Shown here: positions 1 through 9,073 of the stretch, piece after piece
Layout: the number at the start of each line of letters is the position of its first letter
Numbering within the stretch: the stretch's first letter is position 1
Source of the DNA: Maribellus maritimus
Lineage (GTDB): Bacteria; Bacteroidota; Bacteroidia; Bacteroidales; Prolixibacteraceae
Reading direction: 5' to 3'
DNA length: 64,000 nucleotides
Assembly (NCBI RefSeq): GCF_022267315.1
Contig: NZ_JAIKLE010000012.1
Span: 1-64,000 of the forward strand
Made by a program: the position numbers and the translations under genes
Notes under the pieces: model-generated
The model's database searches: none
The model's input: the letters and a program-made list of their open reading frames with translations, nothing else
Told to the model about the DNA's origin: nothing

Positions 1-91
1 CCCAAAAGGATTTTGTATTCGGGTAGGTATCTGAGAAATTTTTCAAATACTCAACTCTTCAAATACATAATCAGACTTTTGGGACAGCCTC
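1..91. mobile_element. Possible insertion-sequence end (remnant)
   Basis: Bases 1-8 (CCCAAAAG) and 76-83 (CTTTTGGG) form an inverted repeat. The reverse complement of 76-91 reads GAGGCTGTCCCAAAAG, which resembles terminal inverted repeats I recall from IS elements in Bacteroidota. No transposase gene lies inside the window, so at most the tip of an element is present. Bases 92-211 hold nothing I recognise. Confidence 0.3.
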
Positions 92-211
92 TTTTTATTC
101 TTGGTTCACCGGCAAAAACCATACTTTCAACGAAAAAACTTGTAAGCTTCTCATCATCTGGTGTACATTAGTATCTCATTTCAACTAAGTTAAATAATTA
201 AACAGAAAAAT

Positions 212-931
212 ATGAGATCAAAGATTTTCCTTTCGTTGATAGTCATCTTTACCGCTTCATTTTTTTCGTCGTGTACCTTTATGGGGCCTTCAATAAAAGG
301 AAACGGAAATGTGGTTGAGGAAACCCGGGATATTGGCTCTTTTGACGAAATAAAGGCACGCCGGGGAATAAATGTTTACATCACACAGGGCAACACAGAG
401 AAAGTGGTTGTTAAAGCCGATGATAATCTGCTTGATGCAATTGAAACAAAAATTGAAGCTAATACACTTGTGGTATCGATAAATAAGAACATTAGAAGTT
501 CAACTTCATTAAAGGTTTTTGTAACTGTTTCCGCAGTAAACGAAATCACATCTACTGCAGGAAGCAATGTTTTTTCAGAAAATACAATTAAAACAAAAAG
601 TCTGGAACTGTCTACATCTGCAGGAAGCAACATGAAATTAGATGTGGACACGCGAAAACTGAATGTCTCTGCATCTGCCGGTTCGAATATAAAGCTGGAA
701 GGACGCAGTGAATTGTTTACCGGAAAAGCTTCCGCCGGTTCGAACATTAAAGCCGGAGATTTAACCGTTGACGATTGTGATGCGAGTGCAAGTAGCGGTG
801 CAAATATCTGGATTGATGTAAGGGAAAAACTGGACGGACGTGCCAGCAGCGGAGGCAACGTTTTTTATTCAGGAAACCCAAAATCCATAAATACAGATAG
901 TTCTTCCGGTGGAAATGTCAGAAAAAATTAG
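212..931 (+). CDS. GIN-domain (DUF2807) lipoprotein
   Basis: Surface or periplasmic lipoprotein of the head-GIN family; the molecular role of this family is not established. Residues 1-20 form a lipoprotein signal ending in FFSSC, so Cys21 is the probable lipidated residue. The mature part (about 38-230) begins with the family's typical stretch around ARRGINVYITQG. It then runs through regularly spaced turns of the type SAGSN, SSGAN and SSGGN, as expected of a parallel beta-helix. Length (239 aa) is normal for the family. A paralogue follows 63 bases downstream on the same strand, so the two are probably co-transcribed. No promoter was recognised. The family assignment is firm; function is unknown. 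Confidence 0.88.
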   Translation: MRSKIFLSLIVIFTASFFSSCTFMGPSIKGNGNVVEETRDIGSFDEIKARRGINVYITQGNTEKVVVKADDNLLDAIETKIEANTLVVSINKNIRSSTSLKVFVTVSAVNEITSTAGSNVFSENTIKTKSLELSTSAGSNMKLDVDTRKLNVSASAGSNIKLEGRSELFTGKASAGSNIKAGDLTVDDCDASASSGANIWIDVREKLDGRASSGGNVFYSGNPKSINTDSSSGGNVRKN

Positions 932-994
932 CCTAAAGTGTAACTTCCATTATTTTAACACGTCCTTTTAAAAATCATGCTAATACAAAATAAT

Positions 995-1714
995 ATGAAA
1001 ACAATTCAAAAGCTTGCCATCCTTATTTTTATTGCTGCCATTGGAATTAATGCTTCGGTTTATGCCGGAAACAGTGACGAAACCGAGAACAGAAAAGTAA
1101 AAAATTTTAACGCAATAAAGGTTTCAACAGGAATTGACCTTTATATTACAATGGGTAACAGTGAAGAAGTTAAAGTTGTTGCCGACGACGATATTATTGA
1201 CGAACTTATAACAGAAGTAAAAGGCGATGTCCTTCATATCTACATGAAACGCAATAACAACTGGTTTAACTGGGGAGGTAGAAATGAAACCAAAAAAGCC
1301 TACGTAACAGTAAAAGAATTAAACGAAATTGATGCTTCTTCAGGATCGGATGTAAAATCGGAAAACACTTTAAAAGGTGAAAATATCAATATTGAAGCCA
1401 GCAGTGGAAGTGACGTGGATTTGAATTTGGTTTACAAAAATATAAAACTGGATACAAGCAGCGGATCAGATGCAAAACTAACAGGGAAAGCAAAAACTTT
1501 TGAAGCAGAAGCAAGCAGCGGCAGCGACATTTCTGCACGTGGTCTCGAAACAGCGATTTGCAGAGTTCGTGTTAGCAGCGGCTCAGATGCCGATGTAACG
1601 GTAAGCGAAGAATTGTACGCAAAAGCAAGTAGCGGAGGTGATGTTCGTTATTTTGGAAACCCTAAAATAAAAGACACTGATGAATCAAGCGGTGGCGACG
1701 TCAGCCAGAGATAA
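995..1714 (+). CDS. GIN-domain (DUF2807) secreted protein, paralogue of the upstream gene
   Basis: Second head-GIN protein, related to the gene at 212-931 in length and repeat pattern. An in-frame ATG lies at 977, but the ATG at 995 gives a clean Sec signal peptide (MKTIQKLAIL onwards, likely cut after VYA), so I prefer 995 (239 aa). There is no lipobox, so unlike its neighbour this protein is probably released or loosely bound. The mature part again shows beta-helix turns, here mostly SSGSD and SSGGD, giving an acidic repeat face. A strong terminator follows at 1737. Function is unknown; adhesion or envelope roles have been suggested for the family, and I see nothing that decides between them. 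Confidence 0.87.
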   Translation: MKTIQKLAILIFIAAIGINASVYAGNSDETENRKVKNFNAIKVSTGIDLYITMGNSEEVKVVADDDIIDELITEVKGDVLHIYMKRNNNWFNWGGRNETKKAYVTVKELNEIDASSGSDVKSENTLKGENINIEASSGSDVDLNLVYKNIKLDTSSGSDAKLTGKAKTFEAEASSGSDISARGLETAICRVRVSSGSDADVTVSEELYAKASSGGDVRYFGNPKIKDTDESSGGDVSQR

Positions 1715-1736
1715 CTCAATAAAAATATTCAAAATT

Positions 1737-1761
1737 AAGGCGGAATTTCCCGCCTTTTTTT
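1737..1761 (+). terminator. Rho-independent terminator after the GIN-domain pair
   Basis: AAGGCGG (1737-1743) pairs with CCGCCTT (1750-1756) around a short loop and is followed by an unbroken T run to 1761. It ends the transcript of the two GIN-domain genes. Confidence 0.85.
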
Positions 1762-1786
1762 GTATCCTTTCAATCCTAATAAAAGT

Positions 1787-1794
1787 TAAATTTG
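1787..1794 (+). promoter_or_regulatory. Bacteroidota -7 promoter element (TAAATTTG)
   Basis: TAAATTTG matches the TAnnTTTG -7 consensus of the phylum. It places transcription start near 1800, which excludes the TTG at 1792 as the start of the next gene and supports the ATG at 1840. No clear -33 TTTG was found. Confidence 0.6.
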
Positions 1795-1839
1795 CAGGTT
1801 GAAACAGAATTCTTTCAATTATTTACTAAAATTGCATTG

Positions 1840-2118
1840 ATGGACATATTGACAATATTATACATTTTCAATTTTATACGAACGCTGTTTGTAATTGCAA
1901 TTATCTATTTTGCAATTCGTATCATTTCGCGTTATGTTTTACCCATGCTAATTGACAAAGGTGTAAAAAATATGCAGCAAAAAATGCAGGAGCAACAACG
2001 GCAAAACCAGCGTTCAACCAAACGAGAAGGAGAAGTCACTATCGAGAAAAACAGACGACAAAATAAAAATTTCGATCCTGACGATGGTGAATATATTGAC
2101 TTTGAAGAAGTAGAATAA
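1840..2118 (+). CDS. DUF4834 family small membrane protein
   Basis: A 92-aa protein with one N-terminal membrane segment (about residues 2-27). A short conserved stretch RYVLPMLIDKG follows, then a Gln/Lys/Arg-rich charged tail that ends in an acidic YIDFEEVE motif. This layout fits the DUF4834 family of the Bacteroidota; its function is not known. A longer reading from a TTG at 1792 is possible, but that codon lies inside the -7 promoter element, so the ATG at 1840 is chosen. It stands alone between a terminator and the glyS promoter. Confidence 0.75.
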   Translation: MDILTILYIFNFIRTLFVIAIIYFAIRIISRYVLPMLIDKGVKNMQQKMQEQQRQNQRSTKREGEVTIEKNRRQNKNFDPDDGEYIDFEEVE

Positions 2119-2173
2119 TTCTTCTGAAACGAAATTCTAACCCAATCTTTTTTCGCGGCAATCAATTATATTA

Positions 2174-2181
2174 TATTTTTG
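2174..2181 (+). promoter_or_regulatory. -7 promoter element for glyS (TATTTTTG)
   Basis: TATTTTTG fits TAnnTTTG and lies 27 bases before the glyS ATG, giving a leader of about 20 bases. No convincing -33 element is visible. Confidence 0.5.
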
Positions 2182-2208
2182 TCGTTCAATTTGAAAATCG
2201 AATAATAA

Positions 2209-3744
2209 ATGGCACAGGAAGACATCTTCAAGAAACTGGTTGCACACTGCAAAGAATACGGTTATGTATTTCAGTCAAGCGAAATTTACGACGGGCTTGG
2301 CGCAGTTTACGACTATGGTCAATACGGCGTTGAATTAAAAAATAACATTAAAAAATATTGGTGGGACAGTATGGTTCTGCTGCACGAAAATGTAGTTGGT
2401 ATTGATTCTGCAATTTTTATGCACCCTACCATTTGGAAAGCTTCCGGTCACGTGGATGCGTTTAACGACCCGTTAATCGACAACAAAGATTCGAAAAAAC
2501 GCTACCGCGCCGATGTTTTAATTGAAGAACAACTGGCAAAATTTGAGGCCAAAATGGATAAAGAAGTGGTTAAAGCACAAAAACGTTTTGGCGATTCCTT
2601 TGATGAAAAACAGTTCCGCGAAACCAATCCGCGGGTTTTGGCCAACCAGAAAAAATACGATGAACTTCATTCCCGCTTTGCACAGGCATTGAACGACAAT
2701 AATCTGGAAGAACTAAAACAAATCATCATCGACCAGGAAATTGTTTGTCCTATCTCAGGAACACGAAACTGGACCGATGTCCGTCAGTTTAACCTGATGT
2801 TTGCCACAGAAATGGGCTCAACCGCCGATGGTGCTTTAAAAGTTTATCTTCGCCCGGAAACGGCACAGGGAATTTTTGTGAATTACCTGAATGTTCAAAA
2901 AACCGGACGTATGAAAATTCCGTTCGGAATTGCTCAAATTGGTAAAGCTTTCCGTAACGAAATTGTTGCTCGCCAGTTTATTTTCAGAATGCGCGAGTTC
3001 GAACAAATGGAAATGCAGTTTTTTGTACGTCCCGGCACCGAGCTCGACTGGTTTGAAAAATGGAAAGAAACCCGTATTAAATGGCACCGCGCTCTTGGTT
3101 TTGGTGATGAAAATTACCGTTTCCACGAACATGAAAAACTGGCTCACTATGCCAATGCTGCTGTAGATGTGGAATACAAATTTCCATTCGGATTTAAAGA
3201 AGTGGAAGGAATTCACTCGCGCACTGATTTTGACCTTTCACAACACGAAAAATATTCAGGCAAAAAAATCAGATATTTCGATCCGGAACTGAATGAATCG
3301 TACGTTCCGTTTGTAGTGGAAACTTCGATTGGTGTCGACCGCATGTTTTTACAGGTGATTTCAGCATCGTATTGTGAAGAAGAACTGGAAAAAGACTCAC
3401 GTGTAGTTCTGAAAATTCCGCCAGTATTGGCTCCGGTAAAACTGGCTGTTATGCCGTTGGTTAAAAAAGACGGACTGCCGGAAAAAGCACGCGAAATTAT
3501 TGATGATTTGAAATTTAATTTCAACTGCCAGTACGACGAAAAAGATTCTATCGGAAAACGTTACCGTCGTCAGGATGCAATTGGAACGCCGTTCTGTGTT
3601 ACTGTCGATCATCAAACAACGCAGGATAACACAGTAACCATTCGCTATCGCGACACGATGGAACAGGAACGTGTTGCTATCAGCGAGATTGGGAAAATTA
3701 TTGGCGAGCAGGTGAGCTACAAAAAATTATTTGCAGAAATTTGA
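2209..3744 (+). CDS. glyS: Glycyl-tRNA synthetase (dimeric class II type)
   Basis: Charges tRNA-Gly with glycine in the cytoplasm using ATP. It is the single-chain eukaryote/archaea-type enzyme (511 aa), not the alpha2-beta2 form. The N-terminal catalytic core opens with KEYGYVFQSSEIYDGLGAVY. Class II motif 2 is visible at about 245-270 (GKAFRNEIVARQFIFRMREF) and motif 3 at about 370-380 (ETSIGVDRMFL). The anticodon-binding domain follows from about 400 (VLAPVKLAVMPL). Length and start agree with the family. It is transcribed alone from the element at 2174. The stretch to 3899 holds two weak hairpins (3778-3805 and 3821-3836) but no clear terminator. Confidence 0.96.
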   Translation: MAQEDIFKKLVAHCKEYGYVFQSSEIYDGLGAVYDYGQYGVELKNNIKKYWWDSMVLLHENVVGIDSAIFMHPTIWKASGHVDAFNDPLIDNKDSKKRYRADVLIEEQLAKFEAKMDKEVVKAQKRFGDSFDEKQFRETNPRVLANQKKYDELHSRFAQALNDNNLEELKQIIIDQEIVCPISGTRNWTDVRQFNLMFATEMGSTADGALKVYLRPETAQGIFVNYLNVQKTGRMKIPFGIAQIGKAFRNEIVARQFIFRMREFEQMEMQFFVRPGTELDWFEKWKETRIKWHRALGFGDENYRFHEHEKLAHYANAAVDVEYKFPFGFKEVEGIHSRTDFDLSQHEKYSGKKIRYFDPELNESYVPFVVETSIGVDRMFLQVISASYCEEELEKDSRVVLKIPPVLAPVKLAVMPLVKKDGLPEKAREIIDDLKFNFNCQYDEKDSIGKRYRRQDAIGTPFCVTVDHQTTQDNTVTIRYRDTMEQERVAISEIGKIIGEQVSYKKLFAEI

Positions 3745-3899
3745 TCAAACCAAATATATCTTCTTGTAAGTAAATCCCCTCTAACAAAGAAGTAGAAACT
3801 AGAGGTAGATGATTTTTCTCAACCTAATTTTAGGTTATTATATGTATTTTACGAGATGAATAATCTATATTAGAACAACATAAAACAAATTAAATCCTT

Positions 3900-4946
3900 A
3901 TGAAAACTCATTTAGTTTCCGGTGGTTGCGGTTTTGTTGGAAAGAACATGGTGAGACGGTTGTATAACTCAACCAACGATCGTATAATTTTTATTGATGA
4001 TCTTTCTGTTGGAACGCATCCTAAAACGTGGTTAGACGCTCCTTATCAAAAAAATATAAAGGAAATTGAAGTATACGGAAATGATGAACGACTACTTTTC
4101 CTCAAAGAAGATTTCAGAAATGTTTTGCATTGGCTTGGAGAAGATGCTGAATGGTTTAACAATCATTTTGAATTGGACTTTGAAAAATTCCACGATGTGT
4201 ACCACTTTGCCGCTATCGTTGGAGGCCGCGCCAAAATTGACGGCGACCCGATTATGGTTGCGCTAGATCTAGCCATTGATGCTGAGTTTTTTTATTGGAT
4301 TAGCCGTCATAAACCAGAAAGAGTCCTCTACCCAAGCTCAAGTGCAGCTTACCCTGTCAATCTTCAAACTGAAGAAAATCAGGTACAGTTAAAAGAATCG
4401 GATATAGACTTCAACAATATGGGGCAGCCAGATATGACTTATGGCTGGTCAAAACTCACCGGAGAATTTCTGGCGAAAATTACTGCGAAACATTACGGTG
4501 TAAATATTACATGTATACGTCCATTTTCAGGTTATGGAGAAGATCAGGATTATTCATATCCTGTGCCGGCGATTGCCAGAAGAGCAGTTCACAGAGAAGA
4601 ACCATTCGAAGTATGGGGAACAGGATATCAGGGGCGCGACTTCGTTCACATTGACGATGTTTTGGACTGTATTCATGTAGCGATGGAAAAAATTCACGAT
4701 GGAACCGCTATCAATATCGGGATGGGAAGACTAACTAACTTCAGAGAGATAATCAAACTTTTCTGTGAGTTTGCAGGTTACAGCCCGGAAATTAAACAAC
4801 TACTAGACAAACCTGTAGGAGTCCATTCGCGATACTGTAACATGGACTGGGTAAATAAAAACCTGGGATGGGAACCCAAAATCTCTATTCGCGAAGGTAT
4901 GAGAAGAGTATACGATGCGGTTTACAAAAAAGAAATTAACCAATAA
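3900..4946 (+). CDS. NAD-dependent nucleotide-sugar epimerase/dehydratase (extended SDR)
   Basis: Extended short-chain dehydrogenase acting on a nucleotide-activated sugar in the cytoplasm, and first gene of the polysaccharide locus. The N-terminal Rossmann motif GGCGFVGKNM (about 8-17) binds NAD(P). The catalytic region has PSSSAAYP near 143-150 and the Tyr-Lys pair in TYGWSKLTGE near 180-187. The family length (about 310-350 aa) is met. The sequence resembles GDP-mannose or UDP-hexose epimerases, but the substrate cannot be fixed from sequence alone. The stop is followed after only 2 bases by the next glycosyltransferase, so they form an operon. I recognise no promoter. Confidence 0.85.
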   Translation: MKTHLVSGGCGFVGKNMVRRLYNSTNDRIIFIDDLSVGTHPKTWLDAPYQKNIKEIEVYGNDERLLFLKEDFRNVLHWLGEDAEWFNNHFELDFEKFHDVYHFAAIVGGRAKIDGDPIMVALDLAIDAEFFYWISRHKPERVLYPSSSAAYPVNLQTEENQVQLKESDIDFNNMGQPDMTYGWSKLTGEFLAKITAKHYGVNITCIRPFSGYGEDQDYSYPVPAIARRAVHREEPFEVWGTGYQGRDFVHIDDVLDCIHVAMEKIHDGTAINIGMGRLTNFREIIKLFCEFAGYSPEIKQLLDKPVGVHSRYCNMDWVNKNLGWEPKISIREGMRRVYDAVYKKEINQ

Positions 4947-4948
4947 TC

Positions 4949-6220
4949 ATGACTGATAAAACGGTTGTCTGTTTTGGTCCGGGACCTGCTTTTAAGGGAG
5001 GAATGGCCAACTACAACACCTCTCTTGCAAAAACATTCGACAAACTCGGAAACATAAAAGTTCACATCGTTTCCTGGACTCAACAGTACCCAAGTATCAT
5101 TCCGCGTGAGTTTAAGGACAAAAAAAGCAAGGTAGATTTATTGGAAGGAACAAATATCACCTGCACTTATCTCACCAACTACAACAAGCCGGGAAGCTGG
5201 AAAAGAACTGCTGATTTTATATCTTCGGTAAATCCCGATATCGTAATTTTTCAATGGTCAATTGCATTGCAGGGCCTTCCTTTGAAACATATCGCAAAAC
5301 AAATTAAGAAAAAATCAAAGGCAGAAGTTATTTTTGACCTCCACTTTGTTGTTCAAAAAGAAAAAAGCAAAATCGACCGTTTTTTTACAAAATACGGAAT
5401 TAAAAATTCAGATTCATATATTGTACATGCATTAAAAACGTTTAATGAATTACAGGAGTTGTTCCCAACAAAGAGTCTTCATTTAACAAAAACAGGAGAG
5501 CGTTCAGAAAATGCACAAACCGTAATTAAACTTTATCATCCTATTTACGATTTGTTTCAACCCGATTCGAAATTTAATGTTGAAAAATTCAAAAAAGAAA
5601 ATAATTTACGCGAAAATGTTTTTTTGTTTTTTGGATTTATCAGAAAATATAAAGGACTCCACAATGCTATAAATGCTTTCGCTAAAGTAGTCGAAAAAAG
5701 AGATGACGTAAGTTTACTTATTTGTGGCGAATCGTTTTGGAACACACTTGACAGCAAAAAACTTAGCACCAAAATAAAAAAGGTATTATTCGGGTTCGCA
5801 AAAAAAATATTTCTTGGAAATAAAGAGGATGAAAAAGACTATCACCCTTTGGAATTGATTGATAAATATGGCATCCGTGATAAAGTATCAGTATTTAATG
5901 AATTTGTCCCGAACGAAGATGTCCATAAATATTTTCAGGTTAGCAATTGTGTTGTTCTCTATTACCTCACAGCAACACCTTCGGGAATTGAGTCCCTAAG
6001 TTATAATTTCAAACTACCTATTTTAGCTACCAAAGTTGGCCATTTCCCGGAAACAGTAAAAGACGGCTTTAACGGATACCTCGCCGAAGCAAATAATATT
6101 GATTCAATGGCGGAGCAAATGATGCGTTTCCTTGATTCTCCTTTGCCTGGTGCAAATGTAGAAAAAACAGCAGAAAATTTGAGTTGGGAGAATTATGCAA
6201 GAGCAATCCTGAATAAATAG
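4949..6220 (+). CDS. GT4-type glycosyltransferase
   Basis: Probable GT-B fold glycosyltransferase that adds a sugar to the growing repeat unit on the cytoplasmic face. The N-terminal domain opens with FGPGPAFKGGMANYNTSL, a glycine-rich acceptor-side loop typical of the family. The C-terminal nucleotide-sugar domain begins near 223 (FFGFIRKYKGL) and carries a donor-site acidic residue in TPSGIESLSYN, near 343-355. It starts 2 bases after the epimerase and ends 16 bases before a second GT4 gene. Donor and linkage are unknown. The 423-aa length is slightly above average for GT4. Confidence 0.82.
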   Translation: MTDKTVVCFGPGPAFKGGMANYNTSLAKTFDKLGNIKVHIVSWTQQYPSIIPREFKDKKSKVDLLEGTNITCTYLTNYNKPGSWKRTADFISSVNPDIVIFQWSIALQGLPLKHIAKQIKKKSKAEVIFDLHFVVQKEKSKIDRFFTKYGIKNSDSYIVHALKTFNELQELFPTKSLHLTKTGERSENAQTVIKLYHPIYDLFQPDSKFNVEKFKKENNLRENVFLFFGFIRKYKGLHNAINAFAKVVEKRDDVSLLICGESFWNTLDSKKLSTKIKKVLFGFAKKIFLGNKEDEKDYHPLELIDKYGIRDKVSVFNEFVPNEDVHKYFQVSNCVVLYYLTATPSGIESLSYNFKLPILATKVGHFPETVKDGFNGYLAEANNIDSMAEQMMRFLDSPLPGANVEKTAENLSWENYARAILNK

Positions 6221-6236
6221 ACTACCAAGAGGGTGT

Positions 6237-7526
6237 ATGAAAAAAGTCCTAATCATTACATATTATTGGCCTCCAAGCGGAGGAGGTGGGGTACAACGTT
6301 GGCTTAAAATGTCAAAATATCTTCCGGATTTTGGATGGAAACCGATAGTCTACACACCTTTAAATCCTGATCCTTCTGTTTTGGATGAAAGTTTGACATC
6401 TGAAATTCATCCTGAGATTATTGAATTAAAAACACCAATTTGGGAACCTTACCATATTTACAGGAGATTATCGGGAAAGAAAAAAAATACAAAATTTAAA
6501 GCCGGATATATCTCAGAAGCATCATCGGGAAACTGGAAGAATAAACTAGCTGTATTTCTTCGCGGAAACCTGATGATTCCCGATCCACGAAAATTTTGGA
6601 TAAAACCTTCTGTAAAATATCTTTCATCCTATCTGAAAAAAAACCATGTTGACCTGATTGTTTCAACTGGCCCGCCACACAGCATGCATCTAATAGCACT
6701 TAAACTCAAGGAAAAAATTGATATTAAATGGATTGCCGATTTTCGCGATCCATGGACCAATATAGATTTTTATTCTCAACTAAGATTAACCAAATGGGGA
6801 GATAAGAAGCACCACAAACTGGAAAAGCGTGTATTAGATTCTGCAGATCACGTAGTTACAGTAAGTCCTTCATGGCAGCAGGAATTCCAGAAGCTGGGAG
6901 GTCGAAAAATTGAATTGGTCAACAATGGCTATGATCCTGAGGACTACCATTTCGAAAATGAACCAATGGAAGCAAAATTTACGATAACTCATTTGGGAGC
7001 ATTAAATAAAGATCGCAACCCTGCATCATTGTGGAAAGCAATTTGTGAGCTATGTAAAGAAAATAACGAATTCAAAAAATCAATTCAAATCCATTTAATT
7101 GGCCAAACTGATCATTCAGTAATAAAAAGCATTAGAGACAACAATCTATTTGAATATCTTAAAATCACACCACATCTTCCTCATAAAAGAGGGCTAAGAA
7201 TGCTCCATCGTTCACATTTACTGTTACTTCCTATAAATGATACTCCAAATGTCAAAGGAATCCTCCCCGGGAAAATGTACGAATACCTGGCCGTCAACAG
7301 ACCAATCCTTGCCATTGGGCCTAAAAATGCAGATTTTGCAACTATTATCAATGAAACTAAATCGGGTGTGACCCACAATTTTAATGATGCTGCTGGAATT
7401 AAATTGTCTGTTTTAAATTATTTTAAACTCTTTCAACAAAACCAAATTGAATCAAGTATTTCATCATTTGAAAAATATTCAAGAAGGAATCTAACTAAGA
7501 AATTCATTGAAATTGCTGAGAAATAA
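6237..7526 (+). CDS. GT4-type glycosyltransferase
   Basis: GT-B glycosyltransferase (429 aa) of the subgroup whose N-terminus reads YYWPPSGGGGVQRWLKMSKY. It has an N-terminal acceptor domain with STGPPHSMHL near 145. A C-terminal donor domain carries ITHLGALNKDRNP near 245 and the closing segment LPGKMYEYLAVNRPILAIG near 345. It is the last plus-strand gene before the reverse-strand wlb group. Its TAA stop is separated from the opposing wlbA stop by a single base, so no terminator fits between them. Donor and acceptor are unknown. Confidence 0.82.
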   Translation: MKKVLIITYYWPPSGGGGVQRWLKMSKYLPDFGWKPIVYTPLNPDPSVLDESLTSEIHPEIIELKTPIWEPYHIYRRLSGKKKNTKFKAGYISEASSGNWKNKLAVFLRGNLMIPDPRKFWIKPSVKYLSSYLKKNHVDLIVSTGPPHSMHLIALKLKEKIDIKWIADFRDPWTNIDFYSQLRLTKWGDKKHHKLEKRVLDSADHVVTVSPSWQQEFQKLGGRKIELVNNGYDPEDYHFENEPMEAKFTITHLGALNKDRNPASLWKAICELCKENNEFKKSIQIHLIGQTDHSVIKSIRDNNLFEYLKITPHLPHKRGLRMLHRSHLLLLPINDTPNVKGILPGKMYEYLAVNRPILAIGPKNADFATIINETKSGVTHNFNDAAGIKLSVLNYFKLFQQNQIESSISSFEKYSRRNLTKKFIEIAEK

Positions 7527-7527
7527 G

Positions 7528-8460
7528 TTACAGGTTATGACGAATTAATAATGGGTGCACCTCCCCTTTTATTTCCACCGAGGTTGTATTTCTTATTTTG
7601 TCTGTTAGTACAATACTTTCTCTGGCATCGTCAATTCCAAATCCATTCCCGCTTAAAATATTCTGATAAGTTACTGTATGCAAATCAGTAAAACCTCCAC
7701 TAAACTCAATTTCTTCCCCCGAAACATTTATCGAGCGGTAAGTTCGTAAACCTTTTTCTTTTGTATTTTGAGGAAGGTCATCACAATCGAGGCTCATAAA
7801 CCAGCGTACATTTGCCTTTTCCAACTCAAGAAACCCGGCAGCTTTGTGTGGTTCGTAAATATGAACTACATTTTTCCTAACCTTGCCAAAAATCCAAAGT
7901 AGCATATCAAAGAAATGAATGCCAATGTTTGTCGCTACCCCACCCGATTTTTCGATATCGCCTTTCCAGCTTTTAAAATACCACTTCCCCCGTGAGGTAA
8001 TGTAAGTCAAATCGACATCATAAACTTTATCCGATTTGTTTTCAATTTGCCTTTTCAACGCGAGAATTTCCGGATGATAACGCAATTGCAAAACAGTAAA
8101 TACCTTTTTCCCGGTTTCTTGTTCCACCCTTTTCAACTCAACCAACTCATTTGGATAAATAACAAGCGGCTTTTCGCAAATCACATCAGAAGAATTTTTA
8201 AGTGCAAACCGAATGTGTGAAGCATGTATATAATTCGGCGAACAAATGCTGATAAAATCAACCGGCTCTGTCTCTGTTATCAAGTTTTGAGTTGCATTTT
8301 CGTGTAAATAAAACTCTGCTTCAGGAAAATAACTATCCATCCGTCCCATTACATCAAACTGGTCTGCCGCCCAAAGCAGCTTGTTTCCGGTTTCTTTGAT
8401 GGCTTTCATATGCCGTTCGGCGATATAACCTGCTGCGCCTATTAGTCCAAATTTTTTCAT
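7528..8460 (-). CDS. wlbA: Gfo/Idh/MocA oxidoreductase, WlbA/WbpB-like UDP-GlcNAcA 3-dehydrogenase
   Basis: Probably oxidises the 3-hydroxyl of UDP-N-acetylglucosaminuronate with NAD, as the first step in introducing a 3-amino group. The Rossmann motif GLIGAAGYIAERHM is at the N-terminus. The family's Glu-Lys-Pro is in ICEKPLVIY near 95, and a substrate-side segment GVATNIGIHFFDMLLW lies near 173-188, which I associate with WlbA/WbpB. Length (310 aa) fits. It is last in a reverse-strand set with the acetyltransferase (8496) and aminotransferase (9074), the exact trio of the WlbA-WlbC-WlbB pathway. That context makes the assignment strong, though close oxidoreductases can differ in substrate. 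Confidence 0.82.
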   Translation of the reverse strand: MKKFGLIGAAGYIAERHMKAIKETGNKLLWAADQFDVMGRMDSYFPEAEFYLHENATQNLITETEPVDFISICSPNYIHASHIRFALKNSSDVICEKPLVIYPNELVELKRVEQETGKKVFTVLQLRYHPEILALKRQIENKSDKVYDVDLTYITSRGKWYFKSWKGDIEKSGGVATNIGIHFFDMLLWIFGKVRKNVVHIYEPHKAAGFLELEKANVRWFMSLDCDDLPQNTKEKGLRTYRSINVSGEEIEFSGGFTDLHTVTYQNILSGNGFGIDDARESIVLTDKIRNTTSVEIKGEVHPLLIRHNL

Positions 8461-8495
8461 TTATAAATTAATCTGCACTTGTCTCCAATTCGAGA

Positions 8496-9071
8496 TTAGC
8501 TTAATTTTTCTGTAACCAATTCCAAAAATTCACCATTGAGTTTATATCTTTCACCAGTTTCAGGGCAAACCAAATCATCTCCTAAAATGGCACCTGACCG
8601 ACTAACCCAGCCATATTGTTTAGCAGGCACGCCTTTCATTAGCGCAAAAGCTTTTACATCTTTAGTAACAACGGCACCTGCACCAATAAAACAATATTTT
8701 CCCAAAGTTAAACCACAGAGAATTGTAGCGTTGGCGCCAATTGTTGCTCCTTTTTTTACAAGTGTTTTTTTGTATTCATTTTTTCGTTCGATAAAACTTC
8801 GCGGATTTATAACGTTGGTAAAAACCATCGATGGCCCGAGAAATACATCATCTTCGCAAACTACACCTTCAAAAACCGACACATTATTTTGCACCTTCAC
8901 ACTATTGCCCAGGTTTACATCGCTCCCCACAAACACGTTCTGACCAAGAATACAATTGCTCCCAATTTTCGCCGTTCCCATAACATGACAGAAGTGCCAA
9001 ATTTTTGTTCTCTTCCCGATTTGAGCTCCTGAATCAATTATTGCGGTTTCGTGGATAAAAGTATCAGTCAT
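8496..9071 (-). CDS. wlbB: Left-handed beta-helix N-acetyltransferase, WlbB/WbpD-like
   Basis: Probably acetylates the 3-amino group of UDP-2-acetamido-3-amino-2,3-dideoxyglucuronate with acetyl-CoA. The whole protein (191 aa) is built of hexapeptide repeats such as [14 protein letters not shown] and [15 protein letters not shown] loop around [13 protein letters not shown] and the closing [20 protein letters not shown] are typical of WbpD/WlbB. It starts 2 bases after the aminotransferase and sits 35 bases before wlbA, so the three are one operon. The alternative would be another sugar O- or N-acetyltransferase of the same fold, less likely in this company. Confidence 0.85.
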   Translation of the reverse strand: MTDTFIHETAIIDSGAQIGKRTKIWHFCHVMGTAKIGSNCILGQNVFVGSDVNLGNSVKVQNNVSVFEGVVCEDDVFLGPSMVFTNVINPRSFIERKNEYKKTLVKKGATIGANATILCGLTLGKYCFIGAGAVVTKDVKAFALMKGVPAKQYGWVSRSGAILGDDLVCPETGERYKLNGEFLELVTEKLS

Positions 9072-9073
9072 AG

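Noticed and set aside
3778-3836. Two hairpins after glyS as terminators
   Set aside because: Stems are 6-7 bp and neither is followed by a T run, so I did not list them as terminators.
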